Shown here: in pieces, positions 18,010 to 29,328 of the stretch
How the letters are laid out: the number at the start of each line of letters is the position of its first letter
Position numbering within the stretch: the first letter of the stretch is position 1
Origin: Pseudomonas grandcourensis
GTDB lineage: Bacteria > Pseudomonadota > Gammaproteobacteria > Pseudomonadales > Pseudomonadaceae
Assembly (NCBI RefSeq): GCF_039909015.1
Contig: NZ_CP150919.1
Coordinates: 410,501 to 474,500 of the forward strand
Direction: 5' to 3'
DNA length: 64,000 nt
The notes under the pieces: generated by a model
Seen by the model: the letters and a program-made list of their open reading frames with translations, nothing else
What the model was told of the DNA's origin: nothing
The model's database searches: none
Program-made: the position numbers and the translations under genes

Positions 18010-18981
18010 ATGCAGACTTTGTACCCGCAGATCAAACCCCACGCCCGGCACGATCTGGCCGTCGACGAAACCCACACCCTGTACGTCGACGAAAGCGGTT
18101 CACCGGAAGGTTTGCCGGTGGTGTTCATCCACGGCGGCCCCGGTGCCGGATGTGATGCCCAGAGTCGTTGCTTCTTCGATCCCAACCTCTATCGCATTGT
18201 CACCTTCGATCAGCGCGGCTGCGGTCGCTCCACGCCCCACGCCAGCCTGGAAAACAACACCACCTGGGATCTGGTCGCCGACCTTGAGCGGATTCGCCAG
18301 CACCTGGGCATCGACAAATGGGTGCTGTTTGGCGGCTCCTGGGGTTCGACCCTGGCGCTGGCCTACGCACAAACCCATCCTGAGCGGGTGCACGGCCTGA
18401 TCCTGCGCGGGATCTTTCTCTGCCGCCCGCAGGAAATCGAATGGTTCTATCAGGCCGGCGCCAGCCGCCTGTTCCCCGATTACTGGCAGGACTACATCGC
18501 GCCGATCCCGCTGGACGAGCGCGGCGACTTGCTCACCGCGTTCCACAAGCGACTGGTCGGCAACGACCAGATTGCCCAGATGCACGCGGCCAAGGCCTGG
18601 TCGACCTGGGAGGGCCGCACCGCGACCCTGCGCCCCAACCCGCTGGTAGTCGACCGTTTCTCCGAGCCACAACGTGCGTTGTCGATTGCCCGTATCGAAT
18701 GCCACTACTTCACCAACAACGCCTTCCTGGAGCAGAACCAGCTGATCCGCGACATGGGCAAGATCGCCCATTTGCCAGGCGTGATCATTCATGGTCGCTA
18801 TGACGTGATCTGCCCGCTGGATAACGCCTGGGAATTGCATCAAGCCTGGCCGAACAGCGAACTGCAGGTCATCCGCGATGCCGGTCATGCCGCTTCCGAG
18901 CCTGGCATCACCGACGCGCTGGTACGCGCCGCCGATCAGATGGCCCGGCGTCTGCTCGACCTGCCGCCTGAAGAAGCATGA
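18010..18981 (+). CDS. pip: Proline iminopeptidase
   Basis: Releases N-terminal proline from peptides. The 323-residue protein is a serine peptidase of family S33: HGGPGAG at 41-47, nucleophile in GGSWGS (Ser110), aspartate in GRYDVICP and histidine in [13 protein letters not shown]-type spacing is good (GGAG about 8 bases before the ATG). It overlaps dtd by four bases (ATGA), so the two are co-transcribed. Confidence 0.95.
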   Translation: MQTLYPQIKPHARHDLAVDETHTLYVDESGSPEGLPVVFIHGGPGAGCDAQSRCFFDPNLYRIVTFDQRGCGRSTPHASLENNTTWDLVADLERIRQHLGIDKWVLFGGSWGSTLALAYAQTHPERVHGLILRGIFLCRPQEIEWFYQAGASRLFPDYWQDYIAPIPLDERGDLLTAFHKRLVGNDQIAQMHAAKAWSTWEGRTATLRPNPLVVDRFSEPQRALSIARIECHYFTNNAFLEQNQLIRDMGKIAHLPGVIIHGRYDVICPLDNAWELHQAWPNSELQVIRDAGHAASEPGITDALVRAADQMARRLLDLPPEEA

Positions 18982-19415
18982 AGGGCCTGCTGCAACGGGT
19001 GCGCGGCGCGCGAGTCGAGGTCGCGGGCGAGATCGTGGGTGCCGTCGATCAGGGATTGCTGGTCCTGGTAGCCGTCGAGCCCGACGATACGCGGGCCAGC
19101 GCCGACAAACTTCTTAATAAACTGCTTAACTATCGGGTATTCAGCGATGCTGAGGGCAAGATGAATCTGTCCTTGGCGGATGTGGGCGGCGGGTTGCTGC
19201 TGGTCTCTCAGTTCACCCTGGCTGCCGATACCAAAAGCGGGCTGCGTCCGGGTTTCTCGACCGCGGCCCCTCCGGCGCTGGGAGAGGAACTGTTCGACTA
19301 TCTATTAAGCAAAGCGAAACAGGTGCATGGCACTGTGGCATCAGGTAGATTCGGCGCGGATATGCAGGTGCACCTGGTCAATGATGGCCCGGTAACCTTC
19401 CTGTTACAGACCTGA
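18978..19415 (+). CDS. dtd: D-aminoacyl-tRNA deacylase
   Basis: Cleaves D-amino acids (and glycine mischarged on tRNA-Ala) from tRNA, a proofreading enzyme. The 145-residue protein shows both active-site motifs of the DTD family: [17 protein letters not shown] and the Gly-cisPro motif NDGPVTFLL near the C-terminus. It overlaps pip by four bases, a common arrangement in Pseudomonas. Confidence 0.96.
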   Translation: MKGLLQRVRGARVEVAGEIVGAVDQGLLVLVAVEPDDTRASADKLLNKLLNYRVFSDAEGKMNLSLADVGGGLLLVSQFTLAADTKSGLRPGFSTAAPPALGEELFDYLLSKAKQVHGTVASGRFGADMQVHLVNDGPVTFLLQT

Positions 19416-19736
19416 AAGCGTTTGAAACAAGTTTTTACGTTCATTTCGACTGAAAACAGGGCTTTTTCGCGATAAATACTTTGTTACCCCTGATGCGTTG
19501 TAACGCGGCCTACTAGATAATCCCGCGCTACGGGGATCAGCGTTCGTTGGTCCATTTTGACTTAGGTAGAGACTTGTCTGGATCCGATTGGGGAATCATT
19601 TCACCCCAGCGGAGTCGGAACAATGCTCGCCAACTTGGCAAGAGTGGTTTGCAAGGGCGGTTTTTTCATACCGTACACCGTGCAGACCCTTTAACTGGCC
19701 GTTGGTTTTTTGATCTGTTTTCGGCGAGGGTTGCTC
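19416..19736 (+). other. Intergenic region and probable long 5' leader of opgGH
   Basis: No gene is supported in these 321 bases. A -10-like GATAAT is at 19516-19521 but without a good -35. Downstream of it TGGGG (19589-19593) and CCCCA (19604-19608) can form a short hairpin. If transcription starts near 19530 the opgG message has a leader of about 200 bases. No REP-like element is present here, unlike most gaps of this window. Confidence 0.4.
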
Positions 19737-21551
19737 GTGATTGTTAGTCCCTGTAACGCACCAAAATTGTCTGCCAAACGGTTACGCAGCGCCCTCGTAG
19801 CGGGCTCTGCACTGCTCTGCCTGCTCAGCGCCGGTCAGCTTTGGGCATTCAGTCTGGATGATGTATCGGCCAAGGCAAAAGAGCTGGCCGCGCAGAAATA
19901 CGAAGCGCCGCGCAGTAACCTGCCGAACGAGTTCCGCGACATGAAATTCGCGGACTATCAGAAAATTCGTTTTCTGACGGAAAAAGCCGAGTGGGCTGAT
20001 CAGAAGACGCCGTTCAAGCTGTCCTTCTATCACCAGGGCATGCATTTCGATACGCCGGTGAAAATCAACGAAATCACCGCGAACACCGTCGAAGAGATCA
20101 AATACGATCCGAGTCGTTTCGACTTCGGCGACATGCAGTTCGATCCCAAGGCCACCGAACAACTGGGTTATGCCGGTTTCCGTGTGCTGTACCCGATCAA
20201 CAAGGCCGACAAGCAAGACGAAATCATGACCATGCTCGGCGCGAGCTACTTCCGCGTCGTCGGCAAGGGTCACGTCTATGGTTTGTCCGCTCGCGGCATG
20301 GCGCTGGATACCGCATTGCCGTCCGGAGAAGAATTCCCGCGTTTCCGCGAGTTCTGGATTCAGCAGCCCAAGCCAGGCGACAAGCACCTGGTGATCTTCG
20401 CCCTGCTGGACTCGCCTCGTGCCACCGGCGCCTATCGCCTGACCCTGCGTCCGGGCAGCGACACCATCGTCGACGTCAAGGCGCAGATGTTCCTGCGTGA
20501 CAAGGTCGGCAAGCTGGGTATCGCCCCGTTGACCAGCATGTATTTGTTCGGCGCCAACCAGCCGTCGAAAGTACTGAACTACCGTCGCGAGCTGCACGAC
20601 TCCAGCGGCCTGGCGATCCATGCCGGCAACGGCGAGTGGATCTGGCGTCCGCTGAACAACCCGAAACATCTGGCCGTGAGCAACTTCAGCGTGGAAAACC
20701 CGCGCGGCTTCGGTCTGCTGCAACGTGGCCGCGACTTCAGCCACTACGAAGACCTCGACGACCGGTACGACAAGCGCCCAAGCGCCTGGATCGAGCCGAA
20801 GGGTGACTGGGGCAAGGGCACCGTCGACCTGGTCGAGATTCCGACCGCCGACGAAACCAACGACAACATCGTTGCCTTCTGGAACCCGGAAAAATTGCCG
20901 GAACCTGGCCAGCCGCTCGATGTCGCTTATCGTATGCACTGGACCATGGATGAAGACACGATTCACGCGCCAGACAGCGCCTGGGTCAAACAGACCCTGC
21001 GTTCCACCGGTGACGTCAAGCAGTCCAACCTGATTCGTCAGCCGGACGGCAGCGTTGCCTACCTGGTGGACTTCGAAGGCCCGTCCCTGGCGGCATTGCC
21101 GGCCGATGCGGACGTTCGCAGCCAGGTCAGCGTCGGCGACAACGCCGAGTTGGTGGAAAACAGCGTGCGCTACAACCCTGAAACCAAGGGCTGGCGCCTG
21201 ACACTGCGGATGAAGATCAAGGATCCGGGCAAGTCCACCGAGATGCGTGCCGCGCTGGTGCAGAACATCGTGCCGGCGGACCTGGCCAAGACTTCGATTC
21301 CGTCGTCGAACTCGTCAGTTGCCAAGGCCGACAAGGTTGCCGCCAAGCAACAAGAGAAAGCGGACAAGGAAGCCAAGCAAGCGGAGGCCAAGCAGGCTGA
21401 AGCGAAGCCTGTTGCAGATGCCAAGGACAAGGCCAATAAAGACGCCAAGCAGCCTGTTGCTGCCGACGCGGCCCCAGCCACACCGGAATCGGCCCCGACT
21501 GAAGAAGTCCTGACCGAGACCTGGAGCTATCAGTTGCCTGCCGATGAGTAA
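19737..21551 (+). CDS. opgG: Periplasmic glucan biosynthesis protein OpgG (MdoG)
   Basis: OpgG acts in the periplasm on the beta-glucan backbone of osmoregulated periplasmic glucans. The GTG at 19737 is chosen over an upstream in-frame TTG at 19710 because GAGGG lies six bases before it; the protein is then 604 residues with a signal peptide ending near QLWAFSLDD. The MdoG domain runs to about residue 515. Beyond it is a tail of about 85 residues rich in Lys, Ala, Glu and Gln (repeats such as [17 protein letters not shown]) that E. coli OpgG (about 511 residues) lacks; its function is unknown. The end overlaps opgH by eight bases. Confidence 0.95.
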   Translation: MIVSPCNAPKLSAKRLRSALVAGSALLCLLSAGQLWAFSLDDVSAKAKELAAQKYEAPRSNLPNEFRDMKFADYQKIRFLTEKAEWADQKTPFKLSFYHQGMHFDTPVKINEITANTVEEIKYDPSRFDFGDMQFDPKATEQLGYAGFRVLYPINKADKQDEIMTMLGASYFRVVGKGHVYGLSARGMALDTALPSGEEFPRFREFWIQQPKPGDKHLVIFALLDSPRATGAYRLTLRPGSDTIVDVKAQMFLRDKVGKLGIAPLTSMYLFGANQPSKVLNYRRELHDSSGLAIHAGNGEWIWRPLNNPKHLAVSNFSVENPRGFGLLQRGRDFSHYEDLDDRYDKRPSAWIEPKGDWGKGTVDLVEIPTADETNDNIVAFWNPEKLPEPGQPLDVAYRMHWTMDEDTIHAPDSAWVKQTLRSTGDVKQSNLIRQPDGSVAYLVDFEGPSLAALPADADVRSQVSVGDNAELVENSVRYNPETKGWRLTLRMKIKDPGKSTEMRAALVQNIVPADLAKTSIPSSNSSVAKADKVAAKQQEKADKEAKQAEAKQAEAKPVADAKDKANKDAKQPVAADAAPATPESAPTEEVLTETWSYQLPADE

Positions 21552-24114
21552 CTCTCAAGTACGGCCAGAAACTCTTTCCGAGTATCTGGCGCATCTGCCG
21601 ATGACCGACGAGCAGCGCGCGGAACTCGCGGGCTGCCAGTCTTTCAGCGAATTGCATGAACGCCTGTCATCGTCGACGTTCGACGCCCCGACCGAAGCCG
21701 CCCAGGCTTCGGTGGGCAAACGCCTGACCCTGAGCACCGCCGAAGAGCTGCAGGACGCGGAAATGCTGGTGCTCGACGCCAACGGCCGGGTCTGCCTCAA
21801 GGCGACCCCGCCGATCCGGCGGACCAAGGTCGTGCCGGAGCCGTGGCGCACCAACATTCTGGTGCGTGGCTGGCGTCGGATGACCGGTCGTACCAACCCG
21901 CCGAAGCCGCCGAAGGACGAACGTGTCCTGCCGGCCGCGCGCTGGCGCACGGTGGGTTCGATCCGTCGCTACATTCTGTTGCTGCTGATGCTCGGCCAGA
22001 CCATCGTCGCCGGCTGGTACATGAAAGGCATCATGCCGTACCAGGGCTGGTCGTTCGTCGACCTCAACGAAGTGCTGCACCAGCCACTGCTGCAAACCGC
22101 CACGCAAGTGCTGCCGTATGCCTTGCAGACCAGCATCCTGATCCTGTTCGGGATTCTGTTCTGCTGGGTGTCGGCCGGCTTCTGGACCGCGCTGATGGGC
22201 TTCCTAGAGTTGCTGACCGGCCACGATAAATACCGTATCTCCGGCAAAAGTGCCGGCAACGAGCCGATTCCGAAGGATGCGCGCACCGCACTGGTGATGC
22301 CGATCTGCAACGAAGACGTGCCACGGGTATTCGCCGGCCTGCGGGCGACCTTCGAGTCGGTGGCGGCCACGGGTGACCTGGACCGCTTCGACTTCTTCGT
22401 CCTCAGCGACAGTAACGACGCCGATATCTGCGTCGCCGAGCAACAGGCCTGGCTGGACGTCTGCCGTGAAGCCGGGGGCTTCGGCAAGATCTTCTATCGC
22501 CGCCGTCGCCGTCGCGTAAAACGTAAAAGCGGCAACCTCGACGACTTCTGCCGTCGCTGGGGCGGCGACTACAAGTACATGGTCGTACTCGACGCCGACT
22601 CCGTGATGAGCGGTGAGTGCCTGACCAGTCTGGTACGCCTGATGGAAGCCACGCCGGACGCCGGGATCATCCAGACCGCGCCACGTGCGTCGGGCATGGA
22701 CACCCTGTATGCGCGCATGCAGCAGTTCGCCACTCGCGTGTATGGCCCGCTGTTCACCGCCGGCCTGCACTTCTGGCAACTGGGCGAGTCGCACTACTGG
22801 GGCCACAACGCGATCATCCGCATGAAGCCGTTCATCGACCACTGCGCCCTGGCGCCGTTGCCCGGTACAGGTGCGTTCTCCGGCTCAATCCTGTCCCACG
22901 ACTTCGTTGAAGCCGCGTTGATGCGCCGTGCCGGCTGGGGCGTGTGGATTGCCTACGACTTGCCGGGCAGCTATGAAGAACTGCCGCCGAACCTGCTGGA
23001 CGAACTCAAGCGTGACCGTCGCTGGTGCCACGGTAACCTGATGAACTTCCGCCTGTTCCTGGTCAAGGGCATGCACCCGGTGCACCGCGCGGTGTTCCTG
23101 ACCGGCGTGATGTCCTACCTGTCGGCGCCGTTGTGGTTCTTCTTCCTGGTGCTGTCGACCGCGCTGCTGGCGGTCAACACGCTGATGGAGCCGCAGTACT
23201 TCCTCGAACCGCGCCAGCTCTATCCGCTGTGGCCTCAATGGCACCCGGACAAGGCGATTGCGCTGTTCTCGACCACCATCGTGCTGCTGTTCCTGCCGAA
23301 GCTGCTGAGCATCATCCTGATCTGGGCCAAGGGCGCGAAAGAGTTCGGCGGCAAGTTCAAGGTGACCCTGTCGATGCTGCTGGAGATGCTGTTCTCCATG
23401 TTGCTGGCGCCAGTGCGGATGATCTTCCACACCCGTTTCGTCCTCGCCGCGTTCCTCGGCTGGGCCGCGACCTGGAACTCGCCACAACGTGACGACGACT
23501 CCACGCCGTGGAGCGAAGCGGTCAAGCGCCACGGTCCGCAAACCCTGTTGGGCTTCTTCTGGGCCATGCTGGTGATCTGGCTGAACCCGAGCTTCCTGTG
23601 GTGGCTGGTGCCGATCGTCGGTTCGCTGATGCTGTCGATCCCGGTATCGGTGATCTCCAGCCGCGTTGGCCTGGGCCTGAAGTCCCGCGACGAGAGCCTG
23701 TTCCTGATTCCAGAGGAATACAATCCGCCGCAGGCCTTGCTGGCAACCGACCAGTACACCCACGAAAACCGCTGGCATGCGCTGAACGACGGCTTCGTCC
23801 GTTCGGTGGTCGATCCACAGCAGAACGCCCTGGCGTGCTCGCTGGCGACCTCCCGGCACAATCAGGCCGAGCCGATCGAATGGTTGCGGATCGAGCGGGT
23901 TCGCCACGCGATGAAGGTTGGCCCGGAAGGGTTGACCAACAACGAGCGTGTGCAACTGTTGAGCGACCCGGTGGCATTGGCCCGCTTGCATGAGCAGGTC
24001 TGGAACGAAGGTCACCCAGAGTGGCTGGGCGCCTGGCGCAAGTCGGTGAAAGCCGACCCCCACGCGCCGCTGTTGCCGCTCAAGCCAATGAGCGAACAGC
24101 CTCAGTTGGCATAA
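21544..24114 (+). CDS. opgH: Glucans biosynthesis glucosyltransferase OpgH (MdoH)
   Basis: OpgH polymerises the beta-1,2 glucan backbone from UDP-glucose and passes it across the inner membrane. The 856-residue protein has an N-terminal cytoplasmic part, membrane segments around residues 140-220, a GT2 catalytic domain ([10 protein letters not shown] with the DxD; product-site [19 protein letters not shown] as the QxxRW-type motif) and further membrane segments. It overlaps opgG by eight bases, so the pair is translationally coupled. A strong terminator follows 2 bases after the stop. Confidence 0.97.
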   Translation: MSNSQVRPETLSEYLAHLPMTDEQRAELAGCQSFSELHERLSSSTFDAPTEAAQASVGKRLTLSTAEELQDAEMLVLDANGRVCLKATPPIRRTKVVPEPWRTNILVRGWRRMTGRTNPPKPPKDERVLPAARWRTVGSIRRYILLLLMLGQTIVAGWYMKGIMPYQGWSFVDLNEVLHQPLLQTATQVLPYALQTSILILFGILFCWVSAGFWTALMGFLELLTGHDKYRISGKSAGNEPIPKDARTALVMPICNEDVPRVFAGLRATFESVAATGDLDRFDFFVLSDSNDADICVAEQQAWLDVCREAGGFGKIFYRRRRRRVKRKSGNLDDFCRRWGGDYKYMVVLDADSVMSGECLTSLVRLMEATPDAGIIQTAPRASGMDTLYARMQQFATRVYGPLFTAGLHFWQLGESHYWGHNAIIRMKPFIDHCALAPLPGTGAFSGSILSHDFVEAALMRRAGWGVWIAYDLPGSYEELPPNLLDELKRDRRWCHGNLMNFRLFLVKGMHPVHRAVFLTGVMSYLSAPLWFFFLVLSTALLAVNTLMEPQYFLEPRQLYPLWPQWHPDKAIALFSTTIVLLFLPKLLSIILIWAKGAKEFGGKFKVTLSMLLEMLFSMLLAPVRMIFHTRFVLAAFLGWAATWNSPQRDDDSTPWSEAVKRHGPQTLLGFFWAMLVIWLNPSFLWWLVPIVGSLMLSIPVSVISSRVGLGLKSRDESLFLIPEEYNPPQALLATDQYTHENRWHALNDGFVRSVVDPQQNALACSLATSRHNQAEPIEWLRIERVRHAMKVGPEGLTNNERVQLLSDPVALARLHEQVWNEGHPEWLGAWRKSVKADPHAPLLPLKPMSEQPQLA

Positions 24115-24115
24115 T

Positions 24116-24144
24116 AAAAAAACCCGCGAAAGCGGGTTTTTTTT
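24116..24144. terminator. Bidirectional intrinsic terminator after opgH
   Basis: CCCGC-GAAA-GCGGG with an A-run before and eight T after. It can stop opgGH on the plus strand and the convergent chemoreceptor gene on the minus strand. Confidence 0.95.
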
Positions 24145-24196
24145 GCCTTCGAAAAGGCCTTTGCTGGCGATATGTCAGTCACTTCGTGTTGTTGCA

Positions 24197-24216
24197 ATCG
24201 CGAGCAGGCTCGCGAT
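24197..24216. repeat. Single REP-like palindrome, family B
   Basis: ATCGCGAGCAGGCTCGCGAT is one short REP-like palindrome without an inverted partner, between the convergent opgH and the chemoreceptor gene. Confidence 0.7.
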
Positions 24217-24226
24217 GGGTATGCCC

Positions 24227-26143
24227 TCAAACCCTGAACTTGCCCACCAACATCTGCAAATGCGTCCCCAACCGTGCCAGTTCAACGCTGGACGCCGCCG
24301 TCTCTTCACTTGCGGCCGATGTCTGATCCGACACATCCCTCACATTCAGCACGCTGCGGTTGATCTCTTCGGCCACGGCACTTTGCTGCTCGGCAGCCGC
24401 AGCAATCTGCTGGTTCATCGCCTGGATCGCCGACACCGTGCGGGTGATGCTTTCCAGTGAGCCACCGGCGCGGCGGGTCAGTTCGACGCTGCTGTCGGTC
24501 AGGGTGCGGCTGTTGTCCATGATGGTCGCCACTTGCTGGGTGCCGTTTTGCAGGCCGACGATCAGCTCTTCGATCTCTTCGGTGGACTTCTGGGTGCGCT
24601 GGGCCAAGCTGCGGACTTCGTCTGCGACCACGGCAAAACCGCGTCCGGCTTCACCGGCACGGGCGGCTTCGATGGCGGCATTGAGCGCCAGCAGGTTGGT
24701 TTGCTGAGCCACGGACTTGATGACGTCGAGTACGCTGCCGATCTTGTCGCTTTCGCGCTTGAGTTCACCCATGGCCTCGGTGGAATGACCGACTTCCGCG
24801 GCCAGGCGTTCGATCTGGGCGATAGCCTCTGCGACCACCCTGTCACCTTCGCGGGCCTGCTGGTCGGCGGCGACGGCGGCTTCGGAAGCTTCTTCGGCGT
24901 TGCGCGCAACTTCCTGCACGGTGGCGGCCATTTCGTTCATGGCGGTGGCGACCTGATCAGTCTCGATCTTCTGGCTGTTGACCCCGGCACTGGTCTGCTC
25001 GGTCACGGCCGACAGCTCTTCGGCGGCGCTGGCGATCTGCGTGACACCGTCGCTGATGCCGCCGATCAGTTCGCGCAAGCCCTGGGTCATGCTCTGCATG
25101 GCACGCTGCAACTGGCCGAGTTCGTCGCGGCGCTGCGACGTCAGGTTGTGGGTCAGGTCGCCGCTGGCGACGCGCTGGGCCACGACCAGGGTCTGGTTCA
25201 ACGGAATGATGATCTGCCGGGTGATCGCCCAGGCGGCCAGCAGGCCGAAGGCGATGGCCAGCACGGTGGCGAGGCTCAGCATGTTCTTGGCATGGGCGGC
25301 GTCGGTGTCACGCACGACGGTTTGCGAGACGGTGAGTTTCTGGCTCATGTCCAACAGGATGTTGCCTTGGACGGACATGCGTGCCAGAGCCTTGGCGCTG
25401 GCCACCTGGGAGTCGCGGAACTGGCTGACGGCGGCGCGATAGGCCTTCAGCGAGTCAGTTGCCTGTTGCAGGTTGGCGATGTGTTCTTCAGGCAGTTTGG
25501 TCGGCAGGCTCTCGAGGTTTTTCAGGGCGTTGTCGATCGCGTCGAGGGCTGGCTGTTCGGCTTCGCTCTTGCCGCTGTAGGTGTATCCACGCACCTGGAA
25601 ACGCGCCTGCTGGATCAGTTTGCTCAGGTCGATGACGCTGTTGAACGCCGCCACGCTTTCACCTTGCAGCATGGATTTTTCTACTTCGGCGACGCGGGCC
25701 ACGGCGTTGTCGGCGGTGGCGCCGAGTTTGCTGCGGGCGTCTTCACGCTGGGCGCCGGCCTGGGTCATGTCGTTGAAGGCACGACGGTATTCTGCGACTG
25801 CGGCCAGTTGTTGATCGACCATGGCCGTATCGGCCGGTTGCTCGATCAGGCCGCGGGCGGTCTGCAGGCCGCTTTCGAGCTTGCCCAATAGATCGTTGAC
25901 GGCGCCGGGGCCTTGTTCGCCGCGACGCATCTCGTAATCCAGGCGTGCAATGCGCAGGTCTTTGGTAAGGTCGTTGAGACTGGCGATGAACCCCAGTTTA
26001 TCGCCACGGCTGGTCACGCCACTCAGGCCGCTCCAGCCGGTGAAGGTGATCAGCAGGGTCAGTAACAGCACCAGGCCGAAGCCGATCCCCAGCTTGCGTT
26101 TGACGCTGACGTTTCCCAGATTCTCGGCTAGCCATTGGTACAT
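24227..26143 (-). CDS. Methyl-accepting chemotaxis protein with HBM-type sensor domain
   Basis: A 638-residue chemoreceptor. A transmembrane helix at about 15-40 ([20 protein letters not shown]) is followed by a periplasmic helical region of about 250 residues, a second helix near 290-310, a HAMP linker and a cytoplasmic signalling domain with the hairpin tip [19 protein letters not shown]. Size and pattern of the periplasmic part ([26 protein letters not shown]) resemble the helical bimodular (HBM) domain of McpS, which senses TCA-cycle acids in P. putida. No C-terminal CheR-tethering pentapeptide. The ligand is not known. Confidence 0.9.
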   Translation of the reverse strand: MYQWLAENLGNVSVKRKLGIGFGLVLLLTLLITFTGWSGLSGVTSRGDKLGFIASLNDLTKDLRIARLDYEMRRGEQGPGAVNDLLGKLESGLQTARGLIEQPADTAMVDQQLAAVAEYRRAFNDMTQAGAQREDARSKLGATADNAVARVAEVEKSMLQGESVAAFNSVIDLSKLIQQARFQVRGYTYSGKSEAEQPALDAIDNALKNLESLPTKLPEEHIANLQQATDSLKAYRAAVSQFRDSQVASAKALARMSVQGNILLDMSQKLTVSQTVVRDTDAAHAKNMLSLATVLAIAFGLLAAWAITRQIIIPLNQTLVVAQRVASGDLTHNLTSQRRDELGQLQRAMQSMTQGLRELIGGISDGVTQIASAAEELSAVTEQTSAGVNSQKIETDQVATAMNEMAATVQEVARNAEEASEAAVAADQQAREGDRVVAEAIAQIERLAAEVGHSTEAMGELKRESDKIGSVLDVIKSVAQQTNLLALNAAIEAARAGEAGRGFAVVADEVRSLAQRTQKSTEEIEELIVGLQNGTQQVATIMDNSRTLTDSSVELTRRAGGSLESITRTVSAIQAMNQQIAAAAEQQSAVAEEINRSVLNVRDVSDQTSAASEETAASSVELARLGTHLQMLVGKFRV

Positions 26144-26264
26144 GCTGAAACTCCCTGGACCACAATTTGGTTTTATGGGGAGGTTATCGGCCGACGTGCG
26201 GGGTTCTGTAGTACGGGTGGCTGATCATCCAGGGCAGATGACAGACCTGTGGGAGAGTCCGGGA

Positions 26265-26972
26265 TTAGAAAAGTCGTGCCAGCAGCGCGGTCACGGCGGT
26301 TTCGACGCGCAGGATGCGTTCGCCCAATTGCACCGGTTGCAGGCCGGACTTGCCCAGCAGGTCTATCTCGTAGGGAATCCAGCCACCCTCGGGGCCGATG
26401 GCCAGGGTCACCGGTTCGCTGAGCGCGCGAGGGCAGGGCGGGTAATTACCCGGATGCCCCACCAGGCCGAGGGTGCCTTCGGTCATCGCGGGCAGACGGT
26501 CTTCGACGAAGGGCTTGAAGCGTTTCTCGATCACGACTTCCGGCAGCACGCTGTCCCTGGCCTGTTCGAGGCCGAGGATCAACTGCTCGCGAATCGCCTC
26601 AGGCTCCAGGAAAGGGGTCTGCCAGAAGCTCTTCTCGACGCGATAGCTGTTGACCAGCACGATGCGCGGCACACCCATGGCCGCCACCGTCTGGAACACC
26701 CTGCGCAGCATCTTGGGCCGTGGCAGGGCCAATACCAGGGTCAATGGCAGCTTGGCCGGCGGTGGCTGGTCGAGGGTGACGCGCAATTCCGCTTCGTCGG
26801 CGTCCAGGCGCAGCACTTCGGCCGAACCCATCAGCCCGCCGATCCGCCCGACGCGCATGCTGTCACCGACTTCGCAGCGGTGGACTTCCTGCATGTGGGT
26901 CAACCGGCGATCACGCAGGACCGCCCGGTCGGCCGCAATGAAATCGGCCTCTTCAAGGAGCAGCAGGTTCAC
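26265..26972 (-). CDS. rsmE: 16S rRNA (uracil-1498-N3)-methyltransferase
   Basis: RsmE methylates U1498 of 16S rRNA. The 235-residue protein has an N-terminal PUA-like domain and a C-terminal SPOUT methyltransferase fold with the knot signature [16 protein letters not shown] and [13 protein letters not shown]. Its start overlaps the tatC stop by four bases, making it the last gene of the tat cluster. Confidence 0.95.
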   Translation of the reverse strand: MNLLLLEEADFIAADRAVLRDRRLTHMQEVHRCEVGDSMRVGRIGGLMGSAEVLRLDADEAELRVTLDQPPPAKLPLTLVLALPRPKMLRRVFQTVAAMGVPRIVLVNSYRVEKSFWQTPFLEPEAIREQLILGLEQARDSVLPEVVIEKRFKPFVEDRLPAMTEGTLGLVGHPGNYPPCPRALSEPVTLAIGPEGGWIPYEIDLLGKSGLQPVQLGERILRVETAVTALLARLF

Positions 26973-27763
26973 GCTTGGGTCGCTGGCGGCTGGTCGTTGT
27001 GATCGTCAGCCGGCTGATCATCCGGATGCTCGCCACGTTTGCTGATCAGGCTGCCAAACAGGATGCCGATCTCGAACAACAGCCACATCGGCACGGCCAG
27101 CAGGGTCTGCGAGAAAATGTCCGGCGGCGTCAGGATCATGCCGACCACGAAGCAGCCGATGACCACGTACGGGCGGATTTTCTTCAGGTATTTGACGTCG
27201 ACCACGCCGATCCACACCAGCAGCACCACGGCCACCGGGATTTCGAACGCCACGCCAAAGGCGAAGAACAGCGTCATGACGAAATCGAGGTAGCTGGTGA
27301 TGTCGGTCATCATTTCCACGCCGGCCGGAGTGGCGGAGGCGAAGAACTTGAAGATCAGCGGGAACACCAGGAAGTAGGCGAAGGCCATGCCGGCGTAGAA
27401 CAGAAAGATACTGGAGACCAGCAAAGGCACGGCGATGCGCTTTTCATGCTTGTAGAGGCCCGGGGCGATGAAACCCCAGATCTGGTGCAGGATCACCGGA
27501 ATCGCCAGGAACAGCGAGACCATCATCGTCAGCTTCAGCGGCGTCAGGAACGGCGACGACACATCGGTGGCAATCATCGTCGCGCCGGCGGGCAGGTACG
27601 CGCGCAGCGGCGTGGAGACGAATGTGTAGATCTGCTGGGTGAAAGCAAACAGCCCGGCAAAGATGATGAAGATCGCCGCTACGCAGCGCAGCAGGCGGGT
27701 ACGCAACTCGGTGAGGTGCGAAACCAGCGGCATGTGCTGGTCGTTTTCAGGAAGATCGCTCAT
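26969..27763 (-). CDS. tatC: Sec-independent protein translocase TatC
   Basis: TatC is the twin-arginine signal receptor of the Tat pathway in the inner membrane. The 264-residue protein has six hydrophobic segments and the conserved N-terminal [16 protein letters not shown] that contacts signal peptides, plus a charged, His/Asp-rich tail. It overlaps tatB and rsmE by four bases each. Confidence 0.97.
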   Translation of the reverse strand: MSDLPENDQHMPLVSHLTELRTRLLRCVAAIFIIFAGLFAFTQQIYTFVSTPLRAYLPAGATMIATDVSSPFLTPLKLTMMVSLFLAIPVILHQIWGFIAPGLYKHEKRIAVPLLVSSIFLFYAGMAFAYFLVFPLIFKFFASATPAGVEMMTDITSYLDFVMTLFFAFGVAFEIPVAVVLLVWIGVVDVKYLKKIRPYVVIGCFVVGMILTPPDIFSQTLLAVPMWLLFEIGILFGSLISKRGEHPDDQPADDHNDQPPATQA

Positions 27764-28212
27764 GGGGCTCGCGGCGGCAGTGTTGGGTCATGAGGGGCCG
27801 GCGCAACGGGCGCAGCCGCAGGTGTAACGGGTTCAACCGGAGTGGCTGCAACAACGGGCGCAGATTCAGCAGGCGCGACAACGGGCGCAGGTGTCGGGTC
27901 GACGGCAGCGGCAGGCGCATCAATCGTCTGCGCACCCACATGCTCCACCGGCGTCGGCTCCTGCTGGGTCGGCGTGAAGATTTTCCGCGCCTCCTGCTCA
28001 AGCGACAGGATGTGCTCGTTGTGCAGTTGCCGACGAATTTCGTCGGCACCGATTTCACGTTCAACTTCCTGTTTGATTGCGTTGAAGCTGCGCTTCAGAC
28101 GCCCGACCCACAGGCCAGCGGTACGCGCAGCGCCCGGCAAGCGCTCGGGACCCAGCACCAGCAGGGCCACGAGGCCGACGAGCAGCAGTTCAGAGAAGCT
28201 GATACCAAACAT
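27760..28212 (-). CDS. tatB: Sec-independent protein translocase TatB
   Basis: TatB forms the signal-recognition complex with TatC. The 150-residue protein has an N-terminal helix [20 protein letters not shown] with the conserved Glu and GPERLP hinge, an amphipathic helix, and a Pro/Ala/Val-rich tail (from about residue 95). It overlaps tatC by four bases and follows tatA after 10. Confidence 0.95.
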   Translation of the reverse strand: MFGISFSELLLVGLVALLVLGPERLPGAARTAGLWVGRLKRSFNAIKQEVEREIGADEIRRQLHNEHILSLEQEARKIFTPTQQEPTPVEHVGAQTIDAPAAAVDPTPAPVVAPAESAPVVAATPVEPVTPAAAPVAPAPHDPTLPPRAP

Positions 28213-28222
28213 TAGTCAGTGC

Positions 28223-28495
28223 TCACACGTCTTTGCGAATCGGCTCTTCGACTTTCTGTGCCTGCACGTCGATGGTGTGCGGCTGGTTTACAGAGGCCTG
28301 AGGCTGTACCGGTGGAACCGGTTGGGCCGGGGTCGCATTCGGATCGGCCGGTTTTTCGTCGTCGTTCATGGCTTTCTTGAAGCCCTTGATCGACTCGCCG
28401 ACGTCGGTGCCGAGGTTTTTCAGTTTCTTGGTGCCGAATACCAGTACCACGACAACCAGGATGACGATCCAGTGTTTCCAGTCAAAAATGCCCAT
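28223..28495 (-). CDS. tatA: Sec-independent protein translocase TatA
   Basis: TatA forms the Tat pore. The true start is the ATG at 28495 ([20 protein letters not shown]), preceded on the minus strand by AGGAG; the frame stays open into hisE but nothing supports an earlier start. The 90-residue protein has one membrane helix, the [10 protein letters not shown] hinge and an amphipathic helix, then a Pro/Gln-rich tail. Confidence 0.96.
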   Translation of the reverse strand: MGIFDWKHWIVILVVVVLVFGTKKLKNLGTDVGESIKGFKKAMNDDEKPADPNATPAQPVPPVQPQASVNQPHTIDVQAQKVEEPIRKDV

Positions 28496-28520
28496 GCTGC
28501 TGCTCCTCTCTAATAGTTGT

Positions 28521-28853
28521 TCAGGCGTCCGGGCGCGAGGCTTTCTCGGCGTGTCCGGAGAGACCGAAACGACGGTCCAGTTCATCGAGTACAGCCTGTG
28601 GATGCTGCCCCAATTGGGCGAGCATGACCATGCTGTGGAACCACAGATCGGCGGTTTCGTAGATCACATCGCTGCAGTCGCCGCTGACGGCGGCGTCCTT
28701 GGCGGCAATGATGGTTTCGACCGACTCTTCGCCGACTTTTTCCAGAATCTTGTTCAAGCCCTTGTGGTACAGGCTGGCGACGTACGAGCTGTCGGCAGCG
28801 GCGCCTTTGCGCTCCTCCAGTACCTCGGCGAGGCGGGTGAGAGTGTCACTCAT
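28521..28853 (-). CDS. hisE: Phosphoribosyl-ATP pyrophosphatase HisE
   Basis: Removes pyrophosphate from PR-ATP in histidine biosynthesis. The 110-residue MazG-fold protein has the conserved [14 protein letters not shown] motif and [10 protein letters not shown] helix. Its start overlaps the hisI end by eight bases, and tatA follows 25 bases later. In many enterobacteria HisI and HisE are fused; here they are separate. Confidence 0.97.
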   Translation of the reverse strand: MSDTLTRLAEVLEERKGAAADSSYVASLYHKGLNKILEKVGEESVETIIAAKDAAVSGDCSDVIYETADLWFHSMVMLAQLGQHPQAVLDELDRRFGLSGHAEKASRPDA

Positions 28854-29247
28854 GTTTGTGCCCTGCGGAATAGATGGCGTACGGATCTTTCAGGACCGGG
28901 TCGACGGTTGTCCAGTCGCCGTTTTCATAGACGCGGTAGAAGCAGCTCTGGCGGCCGGTATGGCAGGCGATGTCGCCGATCTGCTCAACCATCAGGATGA
29001 TGACGTCGGCATCGCAGTCCAGGCGCATCTCGTGCAGGGTTTGCACATGGCCGGACTCTTCGCCCTTGCGCCACAGCTTGCCACGGGAGCGCGACCAGTA
29101 AATGGCGCGGTTCTCTGCAGCGGTCAGTTCCAGTGCTTCGCGGTTCATCCAGGCCATCATCAGGACGCGCCCGGTCTTGTGATCCTGGGCGATGGCCGGC
29201 ACCAGGCCGTCAGCGTCCCACTTGATCTCGTCCAGCCAGTTTTTCAT
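28846..29247 (-). CDS. hisI: Phosphoribosyl-AMP cyclohydrolase HisI
   Basis: Opens the adenine ring of PR-AMP in histidine biosynthesis. The ATG at 29247 ([20 protein letters not shown]) is preferred over a GTG at 29274 because GGAG lies six bases upstream; this gives 133 residues. Zinc/magnesium-binding motifs DCDADVIIL and [11 protein letters not shown] are present. It overlaps hisE by eight bases. Confidence 0.96.
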   Translation of the reverse strand: MKNWLDEIKWDADGLVPAIAQDHKTGRVLMMAWMNREALELTAAENRAIYWSRSRGKLWRKGEESGHVQTLHEMRLDCDADVIILMVEQIGDIACHTGRQSCFYRVYENGDWTTVDPVLKDPYAIYSAGHKHE

Positions 29248-29328
29248 CTTCGACTCCGACAGCGGGCTCGACACTTCAGTAGCCGAGCTCAGGCGTTCAA
29301 ACAGTGTGCCAGTCGTTCACACAACTGG

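Noticed and set aside
19710..19736. TTG start for opgG
   Set aside because: No ribosome binding site; the GTG at 19737 follows GAGGG and gives a cleaner signal peptide.
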